Below are positions 1 to 8,283 of a stretch of DNA of 64,000 nt, piece after piece. This stretch comes from Nitrospirales bacterium (GTDB taxonomy: Bacteria > Nitrospirota > Nitrospiria > Nitrospirales > UBA8639). The DNA lies in NCBI GenBank assembly GCA_029261355.1, contig JAJDBM010000054.1, positions 1 through 64,000 on the forward strand. The letters are read 5' to 3'. The first letter of the stretch is position 1, and each line of letters opens with the position of its first letter. The position numbers and the translations under genes were made by a program. The notes below the pieces were generated by a model. The model was not told the origin of the DNA. It searched no databases and saw only the letters and a program-made list of their open reading frames with translations.

Positions 1-77
1 CGGGTATAATTTTGTTCAATGATCAGACTGACTGCATCCAACTTGAATTCTTTGGAATACCGCTTTCGTGTCCTCAT
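1..77 (-). mobile_element. 5' end of an IS3-family OrfA-type transposase (partial)
   Basis: Only the first 25 codons lie in the window. They read M-R-T-R-K-R-Y-S-K-E-F-K followed by L-D-A-V-S-L-I, which is the typical opening of the helix-turn-helix OrfA protein of IS3-family elements (HTH_Tnp_1). OrfA binds the element's ends, and OrfB supplies the DDE catalytic domain; OrfB would lie outside the window. The ATG at 77 is preceded by a strong GAGGAGG ribosome binding site at 82-88, so the start is well supported. Whether the element is complete cannot be seen. No terminal repeat or target duplication can be assigned with confidence. Confidence 0.75.
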
Positions 78-85
78 GGCCCCTC

Positions 86-115
86 CTCAGTTAAGTGCAT
101 ATTCTCTTAACTGAG
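86..115. repeat. 10-bp perfect inverted repeat beside the IS3-type gene
   Basis: CTCAGTTAAG (86-95) and CTTAACTGAG (106-115) are exact inverse complements around a 10-base spacer. The repeat covers the stop codon of the ORF at 107-586 and the ribosome binding site of the transposase. It could act as a transcription stop without a U-tract, as a hairpin limiting transposase translation, or as part of an element end. Confidence 0.6.
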
Positions 116-586
116 CTGTCCCAATCCAGTAAACCACGTCAAATCAGCTACATTCATAGATGATCCAAACTGAATAACTTCTTCACGAGCCTCTGTAATC
201 AGTCTAATGAATTGTACGTCACCTAGCCTCATCCAGGTCTTAAGCTCAGCTGACGCTAGATCTAAAAAATCACCAACGTTACCGAATTCACTCCCGCCAA
301 TCCAAAATACTTCCCCTAGTTTAGCTATAAAACGAGACCTTCTTTCAACAACCGAATCTGATTCGTGGGCAACAAGTTCAGAAATGTGATGAAGCGTAAA
401 AAGCAGCCGTGTCTCCGATGATGTGATCTTCTCTACAAGGCGTTTCGCAATTCCATCTCCATTCTCCCATTCTTGCCATAGCTTTATTATAAGGGAAGAA
501 TCAAGAGAAAGTGCACGGGGCTGGACAATTATAGACATGCCAATAAATGGATGAATAAGAGTTTTCAAAAAAGAACTAGGGGGCAC
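107..586 (-). CDS. Hypothetical protein, possibly PIN-like and possibly cut by the IS element
   Basis: A 159-residue ORF with a GTG start; an ATG at 538 (protein beginning M-S-I-I-V-Q-P) is an equally plausible start. After that internal Met, the stretch R-A-L-S-L-D-S-S-L-I-I-K-L-W resembles the first beta strand and acidic residue of PIN-domain nucleases, and an acidic helix S-E-L-V-A-H-E-S follows. The other acidic residues of a PIN active site cannot be placed securely. The stop lies inside the inverted repeat next to the transposase, so the natural C terminus may have been replaced by element sequence. Function unknown; the PIN resemblance is weak inference. Confidence 0.45.
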   Translation of the reverse strand: MPPSSFLKTLIHPFIGMSIIVQPRALSLDSSLIIKLWQEWENGDGIAKRLVEKITSSETRLLFTLHHISELVAHESDSVVERRSRFIAKLGEVFWIGGSEFGNVGDFLDLASAELKTWMRLGDVQFIRLITEAREEVIQFGSSMNVADLTWFTGLGQLS

Positions 587-929
587 CTCTAGTATTCATA
601 TATTTTTTCTGAAATTTGTTATTCTTCTCAATTTATTCTAAGAGTTCTTTGATTGAGGAAAACTGAATGAAGAAAATTCGAGTTTCTGTCTCCATCCTCT
701 CAATACATTGAATAATGGTATATGTAATAGAAAGACCTATGCAAAAGGCGATGTCATGCTGTGAAGCATACAGAATCTGGCTTATTTATCAAGATTTATA
801 TCGAGTGAAAAGCTAAGAATTAGAATTCAGGTTGCGTGCTTTCTTCCTATATGGATAGAACCTGTAGTTGAACCAATAAAAAAATAATATCATTGCGGAG
901 ACTTTAATCAATTTATTTATTGGTATAAA
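587..929. other. AT-rich intergenic stretch, no gene seen
   Basis: This gap lies upstream of the ORF at 107-586 and downstream of the rhomboid gene. It is AT-rich, with several stop codons in all frames. I see no ORF with a ribosome binding site, no convincing hairpin with a T-tract and no repeat shared with the rest of the window. It probably contains the promoter of the minus-strand ORF ending at 107. Confidence 0.5.
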
Positions 930-1487
930 CTACGACTCTCGTAGTCTTTTCTGACTGTTACAATATAAATTAGCCGCAATCACACCTGCCACTAAACCCG
1001 ATGTATGCCCAATCCATGAAATATGTGCGCGCACATCCAGCAATGTAAAGAAAAACCCACTATAAAAAATGAGGACGACCGTTGCGATGATGACCGATTT
1101 GAGTGATCTTGTATTGTATGCATCTGCTAACAAAAATGACCAATACCCCATGATCAGGCCACTGGCACCTGCATGATAGGCTGTTGATCCAAACACCCAG
1201 GTACCAAGCCCTGTTAATAGAGAAATGATGAACGTGGCTCCCCAAAATATTGTGATATTTTTAAATTGGACTAATGAACCTAAAATGAGAAATGGAATGG
1301 AATTACTGATTAAGTGCCACCAACCATGATGGATGAATGGCGCAAAGAAAATACCGATTAATCCACGATAGGTTCTGGGTAAGATCCCATATTGTCCGAT
1401 CTCTGGCCACGCAAACACCTGTGTAGTTTGAATAACCCACATAAGTACGAGAAGATACAGGGCGTGGGGTATTTTTATGTGAAACAA
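930..1487 (-). CDS. Rhomboid-family intramembrane serine protease
   Basis: A 185-residue integral membrane protein with about six hydrophobic helices. It carries rhomboid hallmarks: an H-G-W-W-H-L-I-S-N segment at about 54-62 (the helix 2 His/Asn region), G-A-S-G with the nucleophile Ser109, and I-G-H with the catalytic His161 in the last helix, followed by a G-L-V-A-G packing motif. Rhomboids cleave transmembrane substrates by this Ser-His dyad; the substrate cannot be inferred here. The length matches the compact six-helix bacterial form without an added cytoplasmic domain. The gene stands alone on the minus strand, so genomic context gives no further hint. Confidence 0.88.
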   Translation of the reverse strand: MFHIKIPHALYLLVLMWVIQTTQVFAWPEIGQYGILPRTYRGLIGIFFAPFIHHGWWHLISNSIPFLILGSLVQFKNITIFWGATFIISLLTGLGTWVFGSTAYHAGASGLIMGYWSFLLADAYNTRSLKSVIIATVVLIFYSGFFFTLLDVRAHISWIGHTSGLVAGVIAANLYCNSQKRLRES

Positions 1488-1765
1488 TGTATGGCTTTCG
1501 CTTGATTCACTTCTTGGGTGTCGTTCAAAAGGTAGGGGTAAGTTATTGGCTTTAAAATATAGAGGGACTTTGAGTCAGGGGTCATGCTGCTTGTTTCATG
1601 ATATAGGCGCTCATTCTCTGAATCATCTTCACGCAGTCTGGATTTTCTTTGCAGCGTTTCCGTATCTGAACGATGATGAAATTCACCGAATCAATATTCT
1701 TAACCTAAACGTTCCTAGGTCAATTCAATATTATAAAGCAATCAATCTTCCCTGTATTCTGTGTT

Positions 1766-2122
1766 CTATTCAGATAGCTGTAGTTTGGTTGCCGCTTTTT
1801 GTAAAGACGTATTTGCTGTCCATATCGCACAGCCTGTCAACTGCGCGGCTGCTAGTAGATTCATGTCTATCCACCCTATTCCTGTGCCATAGAGTTTGTG
1901 GAATTCTAATAGATGCATCACTTCGTGATGCTCTGGAATGTGTGTTTCGGGAAGGGCGCAAAGCAAGGCGAGTATTTCTTTTCGATTCTTCAGTCCCCCA
2001 CAAGCGAGTTCACCAACGATCCAGGGATGAATGAGTACCTGTGTGTCTTGAAGCAACGACTCTAGGCGAGGGCTCCCGTACCGAAAGTGATTGACCCAGA
2101 TTGATGTGTCGACCAGGGTCAT
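1766..2122 (-). CDS. vapC: VapC-type PIN-domain toxin
   Basis: A 118-residue PIN-domain ribonuclease, the usual length for VapC toxins, which block growth by cutting RNA and are neutralised by a co-encoded antitoxin. Acidic residues visible are Asp5 (L-V-D-T-S), Glu38 (V-G-E-L-A) and Asp86 (G-W-I-D). At the fourth position, usually Asp in the W-T-x-D-x-x-L motif, this protein has Asn104 (W-T-A-N-T-S-L). The fourth acid is the least conserved, so activity may be retained, but partial loss of function is possible. The ATG overlaps the vapB stop by 4 bp (2119-2122), the standard coupled arrangement. Confidence 0.9.
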   Translation of the reverse strand: MTLVDTSIWVNHFRYGSPRLESLLQDTQVLIHPWIVGELACGGLKNRKEILALLCALPETHIPEHHEVMHLLEFHKLYGTGIGWIDMNLLAAAQLTGCAIWTANTSLQKAATKLQLSE

Positions 2123-2319
2123 CGTGTCTGGGGCGATCGTCGTCGTGGAGGCAACTTCAGTTGCTTCTCTGAGCCGCCGAGTTGAGCAAGCCGCAATGCG
2201 GCTTTTTTAGAAATCAGGGCCTCAAGGCCAAGCCTCACTAAGGACGTTTTTTCAGAAATTCCTGTGAGGTTTGCGGCTTTTTCAAGAAGATCGTCATCGA
2301 TGTTTAATGTCGTTCTCAT
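2119..2319 (-). CDS. vapB: VapB-type ribbon-helix-helix antitoxin
   Basis: A 66-residue antitoxin beginning M-R-T-T-L-N-I-D-D-D-L-L, the classic N-terminal strand and helix of type II VapB ribbon-helix-helix proteins, with a basic C-terminal tail (P-P-R-R-R) expected to wrap the toxin. I chose the ATG at 2319 rather than the longer reading from 2355, because it gives the family's normal length and leaves the palindromic operator upstream. The protein binds VapC and represses its own operon together with the toxin. Confidence 0.9.
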   Translation of the reverse strand: MRTTLNIDDDLLEKAANLTGISEKTSLVRLGLEALISKKAALRLAQLGGSEKQLKLPPRRRSPQTR

Positions 2320-2346
2320 ATGTATTAATATGCATTGTATATGCAT
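2320..2346 (-). promoter_or_regulatory. Probable VapB operator: three helically phased ATGyAT boxes
   Basis: Immediately upstream of the vapB start, the hexamers ATGTAT (2320-2325), ATGCAT (2330-2335) and ATGCAT (2341-2346) occur at 10- and 11-bp steps, i.e. on one face of the helix. ATGCAT is itself palindromic. This fits cooperative binding by ribbon-helix-helix dimers and suggests conditional autoregulation of vapBC. The repeats are seen in the sequence; the binding is inferred. Confidence 0.6.
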
Positions 2347-2414
2347 GTAATTCAATGAGCCAATTCTAACGTCAGTCTAGGACAAAATAGAGAATATAGT
2401 GACTCCTTTTTCAA

Positions 2415-2954
2415 CTAAACAGACAAATCATATAATTTCAGTACTGACTTCCAGTTTCTCGTGGTCGCTTCGACACCAAGCTTCTGCTCTAGAAAGTTAT
2501 TTGACAGCTTGCTTGTTCCATACCCATTAGGGCAATACAGATAGACCTCTGTTCCCTTCACGACTAACTTCTCTGGTGCAACCACATATTGTTGAAGTTC
2601 ACCAACTTTCACTGCTGTAGGCCTTCTTGATAGAAACGTGACTAAGACTTTTGTGCCATCTTCACTTACATTTATCGATCGAAAAGGGATGTTTTCAGTA
2701 ATCGCTTCAAGTTCACTTTTTGTGCGAATCTCCACGGGTACGTGAAATGAATAGTTCTTTTTAATCGCTTGTTCTATGTGGTCTTTCACATTTGTTTTAC
2801 TTTTGCTTGTGGCCTCAAATATCACATTGCCACTTTGAATGTATGTCACCACGTTCTGAAAGCCTAAAGCCTCGTAGAGTGTTTTTAGGTCACTCATCAC
2901 CACCTTCTTTTGGCCACTTACATTAATTCCACGAAGTAGTGAAATGTATTTCAT
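2415..2954 (-). CDS. DUF1697 domain-containing protein
   Basis: A 179-residue protein that starts M-K-Y-I-S-L-L-R-G-I-N-V-S-G and continues with a Y-I-Q-S-G-N-V segment. Both are diagnostic of the DUF1697 family, cytosolic proteins of about 180 residues with two alpha-beta sandwich halves. No biochemical function is established for the family. Length and both halves look intact, so the gene is probably functional. It is on the same strand as the methyltransferase at 3030-3833, but the 75-bp gap and lack of functional link do not prove an operon. Confidence 0.85.
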   Translation of the reverse strand: MKYISLLRGINVSGQKKVVMSDLKTLYEALGFQNVVTYIQSGNVIFEATSKSKTNVKDHIEQAIKKNYSFHVPVEIRTKSELEAITENIPFRSINVSEDGTKVLVTFLSRRPTAVKVGELQQYVVAPEKLVVKGTEVYLYCPNGYGTSKLSNNFLEQKLGVEATTRNWKSVLKLYDLSV

Positions 2955-3029
2955 AACTCTTTTCTCAGGGGACCCATGGTCCAGGGCTAAGATAATTGTC
3001 TTCAGAAAGAACGAAAAGAGGAGGAGGGT

Positions 3030-3833
3030 TTATCTCTCTGGAATAACTTGCTCAGCATTTTTCTGACACACACATGAAATCGTTGAATAGTAGATTGCTA
3101 ACGATCGGCTATCATCTGTTCCTTCGATGTACTTCACAATGTCCTGCTCGTCTACCATACCCGTTTCGATATACCGTTGTTGCAATACTTTCGTTGATGC
3201 AGCCATAACTTGCGCAACAGGTGATGTTCCCTTGCATAGATGCATGTCACCATGGAGACTGACTATTTCTAATCCGTGTCTTGGAAGTTCGACGGGCATC
3301 TCTGAGCCAAACGCAGGATTCAGTCCCATATTCCTAAACATGGCGTTCATCGCTCGATTGACTCTGTTGCCAGATTCAGCATACTGCGGGTCAATCCATC
3401 TCGCTGTTGTAAAGTCAGGCTCTTCTAAGATGAGTCGTCCACCTGGTTTTAAGAGTTTGCCAATTTGGGCAATAAGCTTATATGAATCCAGATTATGGAC
3501 AAAGACATATCTCGCGTGAATTACATCAAATTGTTCGTCTAGATCAAATTCTTGTATCAGGCCTTCTATAATCTTGATCTGAGGTTCGTGGAGATGCTGC
3601 AGATATGTTGTATTTTTGTCGAGGCCAACGACTAATCCGTTTGGTCCGACTAATTCACTTAACCATTGTAGAATGGAACCTGCGCCTGCCCCAATCTCTA
3701 AACATTTCCATCCCAGTCCAATCCCTGTATTTTGTATCGTTTCTTTAGTCTTCTCATCAAATGCTTGTTCGAGCAGTTGCAGTCTTCGAAATTCCTGATC
3801 CTGTTCATTCTCAGTAAAGATATAGGGTGTCAT
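3030..3833 (-). CDS. Class I SAM-dependent methyltransferase
   Basis: A 267-residue Rossmann-fold methyltransferase. Motif I is C-L-E-I-G-A-G-A-G-S-I, motif II ends in V-V-G-L-D, and a D-V-I-H-A-R-Y post-motif and L-K-P-G-G-R-L motif follow in the correct order. This resembles UbiE/Methyltransf_25-type small-molecule enzymes; the substrate cannot be told. The ORF stays open to 3908, but the ATG at 3833 (M-T-P-Y-I-F-T-E-N) starts just before the conserved fold and is preferred; neither start has a strong ribosome binding site. Neighbours do not suggest a pathway. Confidence 0.82.
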   Translation of the reverse strand: MTPYIFTENEQDQEFRRLQLLEQAFDEKTKETIQNTGIGLGWKCLEIGAGAGSILQWLSELVGPNGLVVGLDKNTTYLQHLHEPQIKIIEGLIQEFDLDEQFDVIHARYVFVHNLDSYKLIAQIGKLLKPGGRLILEEPDFTTARWIDPQYAESGNRVNRAMNAMFRNMGLNPAFGSEMPVELPRHGLEIVSLHGDMHLCKGTSPVAQVMAASTKVLQQRYIETGMVDEQDIVKYIEGTDDSRSLAIYYSTISCVCQKNAEQVIPER

Positions 3834-3999
3834 GATAATTTTGAATTGAGTACGTACGAAGTTTAGCGGCTGTGCGAAGACATAGCTCTGAGTCGTACTC
3901 GCAATCACACTATCCTGCCTGAACGAGAGTCTTGGGTCCAGAGTTTTCCAGGATTATACAACGCTCAGCACGATAGTTTTTCCCTTGTCTTTCAAACGA

Positions 4000-5661
4000 C
4001 TATTGTAAATGAATGTTTTTGGCTGGAATTTCCGCACCTTTTAAACGGCCGGTTACCACCCATTGGTTCAACTTAGTTTTTTGTCCGCCTTCAGTGTAGT
4101 AAGCCAGGGACGTATAATAGATGTAATGTTTATCCCCGACTTTTTCGGCACTGACCACTTTATATTCATCCCACTCGAAATGATGGGTGATCGCTGTTCC
4201 ACTCATGGTGATGTTGCCGCTACTTGATACATCGATGTCATCAAAGGTTTCATGGGTTACGTCATTTGCGCGATGGACCTTCTTTGACGTGATGACAATA
4301 CGTTTGATTTCACCAACTGTGTCGTAGCCAGGTGGTATAGCGTTTTTCAACGCTTTGCGAGCAATGGTCAACAACGCCTCATCCGTTGAAACAGGTGTTG
4401 GCATTCTGGCCAAACTGAGAGCTTTGTTAAAATTCGATTGGTATTGCGTCGTCGCTTTTTCCACTCGTTGTAAGAGTTTCTGCCTGGCATCGAGATCCTT
4501 GCTTTTCATTCGTTGAGAAAAAGTGATGGCTTCACTGACCAGCAGATGTTGACTGGCTAGGCGACCTTTTATCTCCTCAGCGCGCCCTTCATAGAGAAAA
4601 TGTTTCAGTCGATCTTCCTCTTTTGTTGGGTCATAGCCCTGCATCATCGACAAATCTCTCTCTGCATGCTCAACGTTCACTTGCAGGTCATCACGAAATT
4701 TCTTCAGGTCCGTCTCTATCTTGGATGCCATCCCACGCAGTGAGTGATCCAGTCGATTCACATCATCCATCTCATACGTGCCGGTCTGTTCGACCGTGAA
4801 TCGCGTATTGGGTAGATAGGCCATTTTCTGTATTTGAGGCAAAGGCTTAAAGGTTTTGCTCCCCACTTGACGTATCGTTCCCAATTCAGCAAGCCATTGC
4901 CCAATCTCTCCTTTTTTAAATGGGATTCTCGGTACTGTTGGCATTTTCAATTTCTTTACAATGTCATTAATCTTCCGTAAGCGAGTTTGCACATCACCCA
5001 AGACAGTCAAGTCCTTCGCTGCCTGCTGTTGTCCAAATGCGATCATCTTCTCCAGCTTGGCCATGGACTCTTGGGCTGAAATAATCGTGGGGTGTGCAGC
5101 AAAATCCTGGTACTTTTTAATTGCCTGTTTATAACGATCTAGTGATTGTTGGTATTTCTGGACATATTTGGGATCCTGAAATGGCTTCATTCCTGCCTTA
5201 TCCATCGTATCAAACACACTTTCGACATCCCGTTTTATTTTTTTTACACGGATTTGATGCTGAGAGATCATTTCCTTCGGTGCGGATGCTGTCGACTTTT
5301 TTGTGGTTTGTGCGCTCGTGGCAGTCGTGTTGTTCTTTGGTGCTGGGGTAGCTGGTTGCGCTTTTCTTGGTTTCAATACATTGTTCAATTGATTGTGTAA
5401 GGCTGTATGTCGGGCATCGGCTTTTTCCCATGCCGGGTTTGCTTTATCAGCCACGCCATCAAGACGTTGGCGAGTCAGACCAAGCAGCTTGAGTATGCGC
5501 TTGGCAGTGTTGGGGGTTACTGATGACCCGCCAATCTGTTTTTCGTATCGGCTGAAGTCCGCTAACACATTTTCAATTTGTCTATCTGTATGACCTGCAG
5601 CACTGACTAGACCACTGCCTATTACCAGGCTTATGAACAAGACACCTATTATCATTTTCAT
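4000..5661 (-). CDS. Large secreted coiled-coil protein of unknown function
   Basis: A 553-residue protein with a signal peptide (cleavage probably after V-S-A-A near residue 22). A Thr/Ala/Lys-rich linker follows at about 95-130, then a long, mostly helical region rich in Lys, Gln and Glu to about residue 440 that should form coiled coils. The last ~100 residues are different: they have alternating hydrophobic residues and a Y-Y-T-S-L-A-Y-Y segment and look like a beta-rich domain. I do not recognise the family. It stands alone with a 340-bp upstream gap. A periplasmic or surface role is likely from the signal peptide, nothing more. Confidence 0.7.
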   Translation of the reverse strand: MKMIIGVLFISLVIGSGLVSAAGHTDRQIENVLADFSRYEKQIGGSSVTPNTAKRILKLLGLTRQRLDGVADKANPAWEKADARHTALHNQLNNVLKPRKAQPATPAPKNNTTATSAQTTKKSTASAPKEMISQHQIRVKKIKRDVESVFDTMDKAGMKPFQDPKYVQKYQQSLDRYKQAIKKYQDFAAHPTIISAQESMAKLEKMIAFGQQQAAKDLTVLGDVQTRLRKINDIVKKLKMPTVPRIPFKKGEIGQWLAELGTIRQVGSKTFKPLPQIQKMAYLPNTRFTVEQTGTYEMDDVNRLDHSLRGMASKIETDLKKFRDDLQVNVEHAERDLSMMQGYDPTKEEDRLKHFLYEGRAEEIKGRLASQHLLVSEAITFSQRMKSKDLDARQKLLQRVEKATTQYQSNFNKALSLARMPTPVSTDEALLTIARKALKNAIPPGYDTVGEIKRIVITSKKVHRANDVTHETFDDIDVSSSGNITMSGTAITHHFEWDEYKVVSAEKVGDKHYIYYTSLAYYTEGGQKTKLNQWVVTGRLKGAEIPAKNIHLQ

Positions 5662-6001
5662 CTAACTACTCCCCCATATGAATTATGATCAAGTTAGAGT
5701 ACCTTAAACAGATCACAAACGAACAATCAATTGACGTCTGTGATCAGTCTAACCACTTCCGCAAAGGAACGTTAATTTCCCTCAAAATGCTAGGCTCATT
5801 GGCCCTAAAATTATAGACATCAGTGATGTTTTTTTAGGTAGTATTACTAGTATCTATATGCTATTCAGGTTCAACCCTTCGCATCTATTCAATACGAACA
5901 AATGGGACATGTTTTCTTATCAGTCTTGGACAGATTCAAAAGGTGAACCAGGGTTTCAACCGAGAACGCGTTGGCGTAGAATAGGCTCTGGAGCTCTTAC
6001 T
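5662..6001. other. Intergenic region with an 8-bp inverted repeat and a short T-tract hairpin
   Basis: This divergent gap separates the coiled-coil gene from the 104-residue ORF. AGATCACA and TGTGATC(A) flank an AT-rich centre near 5712-5742, an outward-facing palindrome that could bind a dimeric regulator. A small hairpin ACATC-AGT-GATGT at 5817-5829 runs into seven T's and could end transcription on the plus strand, though the stem is only 5 bp. No additional ORF is convincing. Confidence 0.4.
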
Positions 6002-6316
6002 ATGCGTTTCTATATTTTACGTAATCAGGTTGTCGTGTTGGCTTCTGGCGCGAAGGAGTTTGGCGAATGGGTGGAAACGGCTGATCGAGTGGTGGGTCAC
6101 ACCGAGGTTGCTGATGTTGAGGTCTCTACGGTGTTTCTCGGCATTGACCATCAGTTCTTCGCCGGGCCTCCTCTCCTGTTTGAAACGATGGTGTTTGGTG
6201 GCGACCTTGATCAGTTGTGTCGCCGCTGTTCCACGTGGGATGAAGCCGTGGCGCAACATGAAGCAATTTTGTCAGAAGTGTTAAACCGCATGTATGGCTA
6301 TTATAAGCCTGGTTGA
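6002..6316 (+). CDS. Conserved hypothetical protein (104 residues)
   Basis: The ATG at 6002 (M-R-F-Y-I-L-R-N-Q) follows a GGAG at suitable spacing, and the sequence upstream of it in the longer ORF looks non-coding. The protein has a small alpha/beta pattern with the stretch V-S-T-V-F-L-G-I-D-H-Q-F and a P-P-L-L-F-E-T-M-V-F-G-G segment. I recall similar small proteins as hypothetical proteins of phages and bacterial genomes. No catalytic motif is visible. It is a free-standing cytosolic protein upstream of the RlmM-like gene, with a 208-bp gap. Confidence 0.6.
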   Translation: MRFYILRNQVVVLASGAKEFGEWVETADRVVGHTEVADVEVSTVFLGIDHQFFAGPPLLFETMVFGGDLDQLCRRCSTWDEAVAQHEAILSEVLNRMYGYYKPG

Positions 6317-6524
6317 ATCTGTGTCGTTTCGCTTGAGAAAGTGGGGAATCTCCGTTTTAGCGATGGGGTGGAGCCTACTCTCTTTGTAAGAAACTTCACG
6401 ATCTCACCGTTCTTGATCACATTTTCTTTTCAAAGCAAAGTGAGTAAGGCTTGGATCTCTCCGAGATTGAGGGTTCTCGAACCAGTCATTCAACATTTTT
6501 CGTCGACAGGTATACTGACCAGCA

Positions 6525-7466
6525 ATGCCAGAAACAATACACTACGCCTATCTGGCTGCAGAAGGATTTCAGGATCAACTCGCCAACGAGCTTGAAGGAA
6601 TTCAATCCCAACATGGTCGGTTGATTGTGACGGATCGTCTTCCTGTACACCCTCCCTTATGGGCGCAGAATTGTTGGCGTAATCCCATCTTGATCCCGAT
6701 ACAGTCGATTTCAGACGCGGTCCATCAGCTCAAATCCCTCCAACGAAACTGGAGCCTGTATTCCTTTCACTTACATCGACGGGGCCAACTGATTCAAGAA
6801 CAACTTCCTTATGTTTCCGCAAAACCGTTACATTTTCCCACGCGGCCACCTCAGGCCCCTCTCGGGTCATGGACGCTTCTTGATCGAGAGACTCTTTTAG
6901 CCGCCAGCGACTGCTCTAGTGCATTTCCAAATGGAGAAATACCGTTTGTTGAGGATAAGACAAACCCACCTAACCGGGCGTACTTAAAGTTATGGGAAGC
7001 CCTCACGACGATCCAGCACTATCCAAGCTCTGGTCAGTTTTGCATTGATGTCGGAGCAAGCCCAGGCGGATGGACCTGGGTCTTGGCCAAATTGGGCGCT
7101 GAAGTCTTAAGCATTGATCGATCGGTGTTAGACGAAAGAATATCTGCAATGCCGGGGGTCTTTTTTCAAAAAGGGGATGCCTTTTCCCTCACTCCAGAAA
7201 AATTCAAAGAGTCTCGAGACCACACCGACTGGCTCTTCAGTGACCTTGTGTGTTATCCCGAAAAACTGTTCGATTGGGTCATGATGTGGGTCGAATCAGG
7301 TCTCTGCCATAATTTTATGTGTACCTTGAAGTTTCAGGGAGACAGCGATTACCAGATAGCCAAAAAATTTGCCGCTATTCCCCATAGCCAAGTGCTCCAT
7401 CTTTTTCACAATAAACATGAGTTGACTTGGATAAAGCTGAAAGCCTGGGAAGCAATCCCCGAATGA
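6525..7466 (+). CDS. RlmM-like rRNA 2'-O-ribose methyltransferase
   Basis: A 313-residue protein with an N-terminal half like the THUMP-type region of RlmM and a C-terminal RrmJ/FtsJ Rossmann fold. The SAM-binding motif I-D-V-G-A-S-P-G-G-W-T lies at about 172-182. The catalytic tetrad of RrmJ-type enzymes can be read as Lys155, Asp240, Lys269 and Glu299. E. coli RlmM methylates C2498 of 23S rRNA; the same role is likely but the protein is about 50 residues shorter. The gene is 34 bp upstream of exonuclease III on the same strand and may be co-transcribed with it. Confidence 0.78.
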   Translation: MPETIHYAYLAAEGFQDQLANELEGIQSQHGRLIVTDRLPVHPPLWAQNCWRNPILIPIQSISDAVHQLKSLQRNWSLYSFHLHRRGQLIQEQLPYVSAKPLHFPTRPPQAPLGSWTLLDRETLLAASDCSSAFPNGEIPFVEDKTNPPNRAYLKLWEALTTIQHYPSSGQFCIDVGASPGGWTWVLAKLGAEVLSIDRSVLDERISAMPGVFFQKGDAFSLTPEKFKESRDHTDWLFSDLVCYPEKLFDWVMMWVESGLCHNFMCTLKFQGDSDYQIAKKFAAIPHSQVLHLFHNKHELTWIKLKAWEAIPE

Positions 7467-7500
7467 AAACCAGTGATACGTGTATGGAGAAAATAAAAAA

Positions 7501-8259
7501 ATGAAACTGATTTCCTGGAACGTGAACGGCGTTCGGGCCGTGATCAAAAAAGAATTTGCAGCATCTCTTGAAGTGATGAACCCTGATGTGCTCTGTCTTC
7601 AAGAAACCAAAGCTCAAGACGATCAGGTCTTGGAAGCGTTAGAGGATATTTCTGGCTATCATATCTTTTCGAACTCGGCCATTAAAAAAGGGTATTCGGG
7701 GACAGCTATTCTTTCAAAAAATGAACCGCTTCGCGTGACCGAAGGCATAGGGATACAGCAACATGATCAAGAAGGTCGAGTCTTGACGGCAGAATTCAAC
7801 GACTACTACCTGGTCAACACCTATGTTCCAAATTCTCAGAACGGATTAAAGCGTCTACCGTATAGACAACAATGGGATCACGATATGTTGGCGTATCTGA
7901 AGGAGTTAGAAGTCAAGAAGCCTGTGATGTGGTGTGGTGATCTGAATGTTGCCCATAAGCCGATTGATCTGAAAAACGATAAGTCCAACTATAACAAGAC
8001 CGCCGGATATACTCAGCAAGAGATTGACGGAATGGACAATTATCACAAAAGTGGATTTATCGATTCTTTCAGACATCTTCATCCAGAAGTTGAGAAATAT
8101 TCATGGTGGAGCTATCGGATGAATGCCAGAGAGAGGAATGTCGGCTGGAGAATCGATTATTTTTTGATTTCTGAGCTATTGATGCCCGAGGTTAAAAATG
8201 CCTTTATCCTTAATGAAATTCACGGCTCAGATCATTGTCCCGTTGGAATAGAGTTATAG
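7501..8259 (+). CDS. xth: Exodeoxyribonuclease III (AP endonuclease)
   Basis: A 252-residue member of the exonuclease III/APE1 family, starting M-K-L-I-S-W-N-V-N-G-V-R. Metal and catalytic motifs occur in the expected order: L-Q-E-T-K near residue 34, C-G-D-L-N-V-A-H near 145, W-R-I-D-Y-F near 216 and the terminal G-S-D-H-C-P-V. The enzyme incises DNA at abasic sites and removes 3' blocking groups in base-excision repair. The ATG at 7501 fits the family's N terminus exactly and lies 34 bp after the RlmM-like gene. Confidence 0.95.
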   Translation: MKLISWNVNGVRAVIKKEFAASLEVMNPDVLCLQETKAQDDQVLEALEDISGYHIFSNSAIKKGYSGTAILSKNEPLRVTEGIGIQQHDQEGRVLTAEFNDYYLVNTYVPNSQNGLKRLPYRQQWDHDMLAYLKELEVKKPVMWCGDLNVAHKPIDLKNDKSNYNKTAGYTQQEIDGMDNYHKSGFIDSFRHLHPEVEKYSWWSYRMNARERNVGWRIDYFLISELLMPEVKNAFILNEIHGSDHCPVGIEL

Positions 8260-8283
8260 AGGGACAGTCAGAAGCCTACAATT

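Noticed and set aside
1546-2034. Plus-strand frame of 162 codons
   Set aside because: It lies mostly opposite vapC, has no ribosome binding site and no recognisable family; vapC is clearly the real gene.
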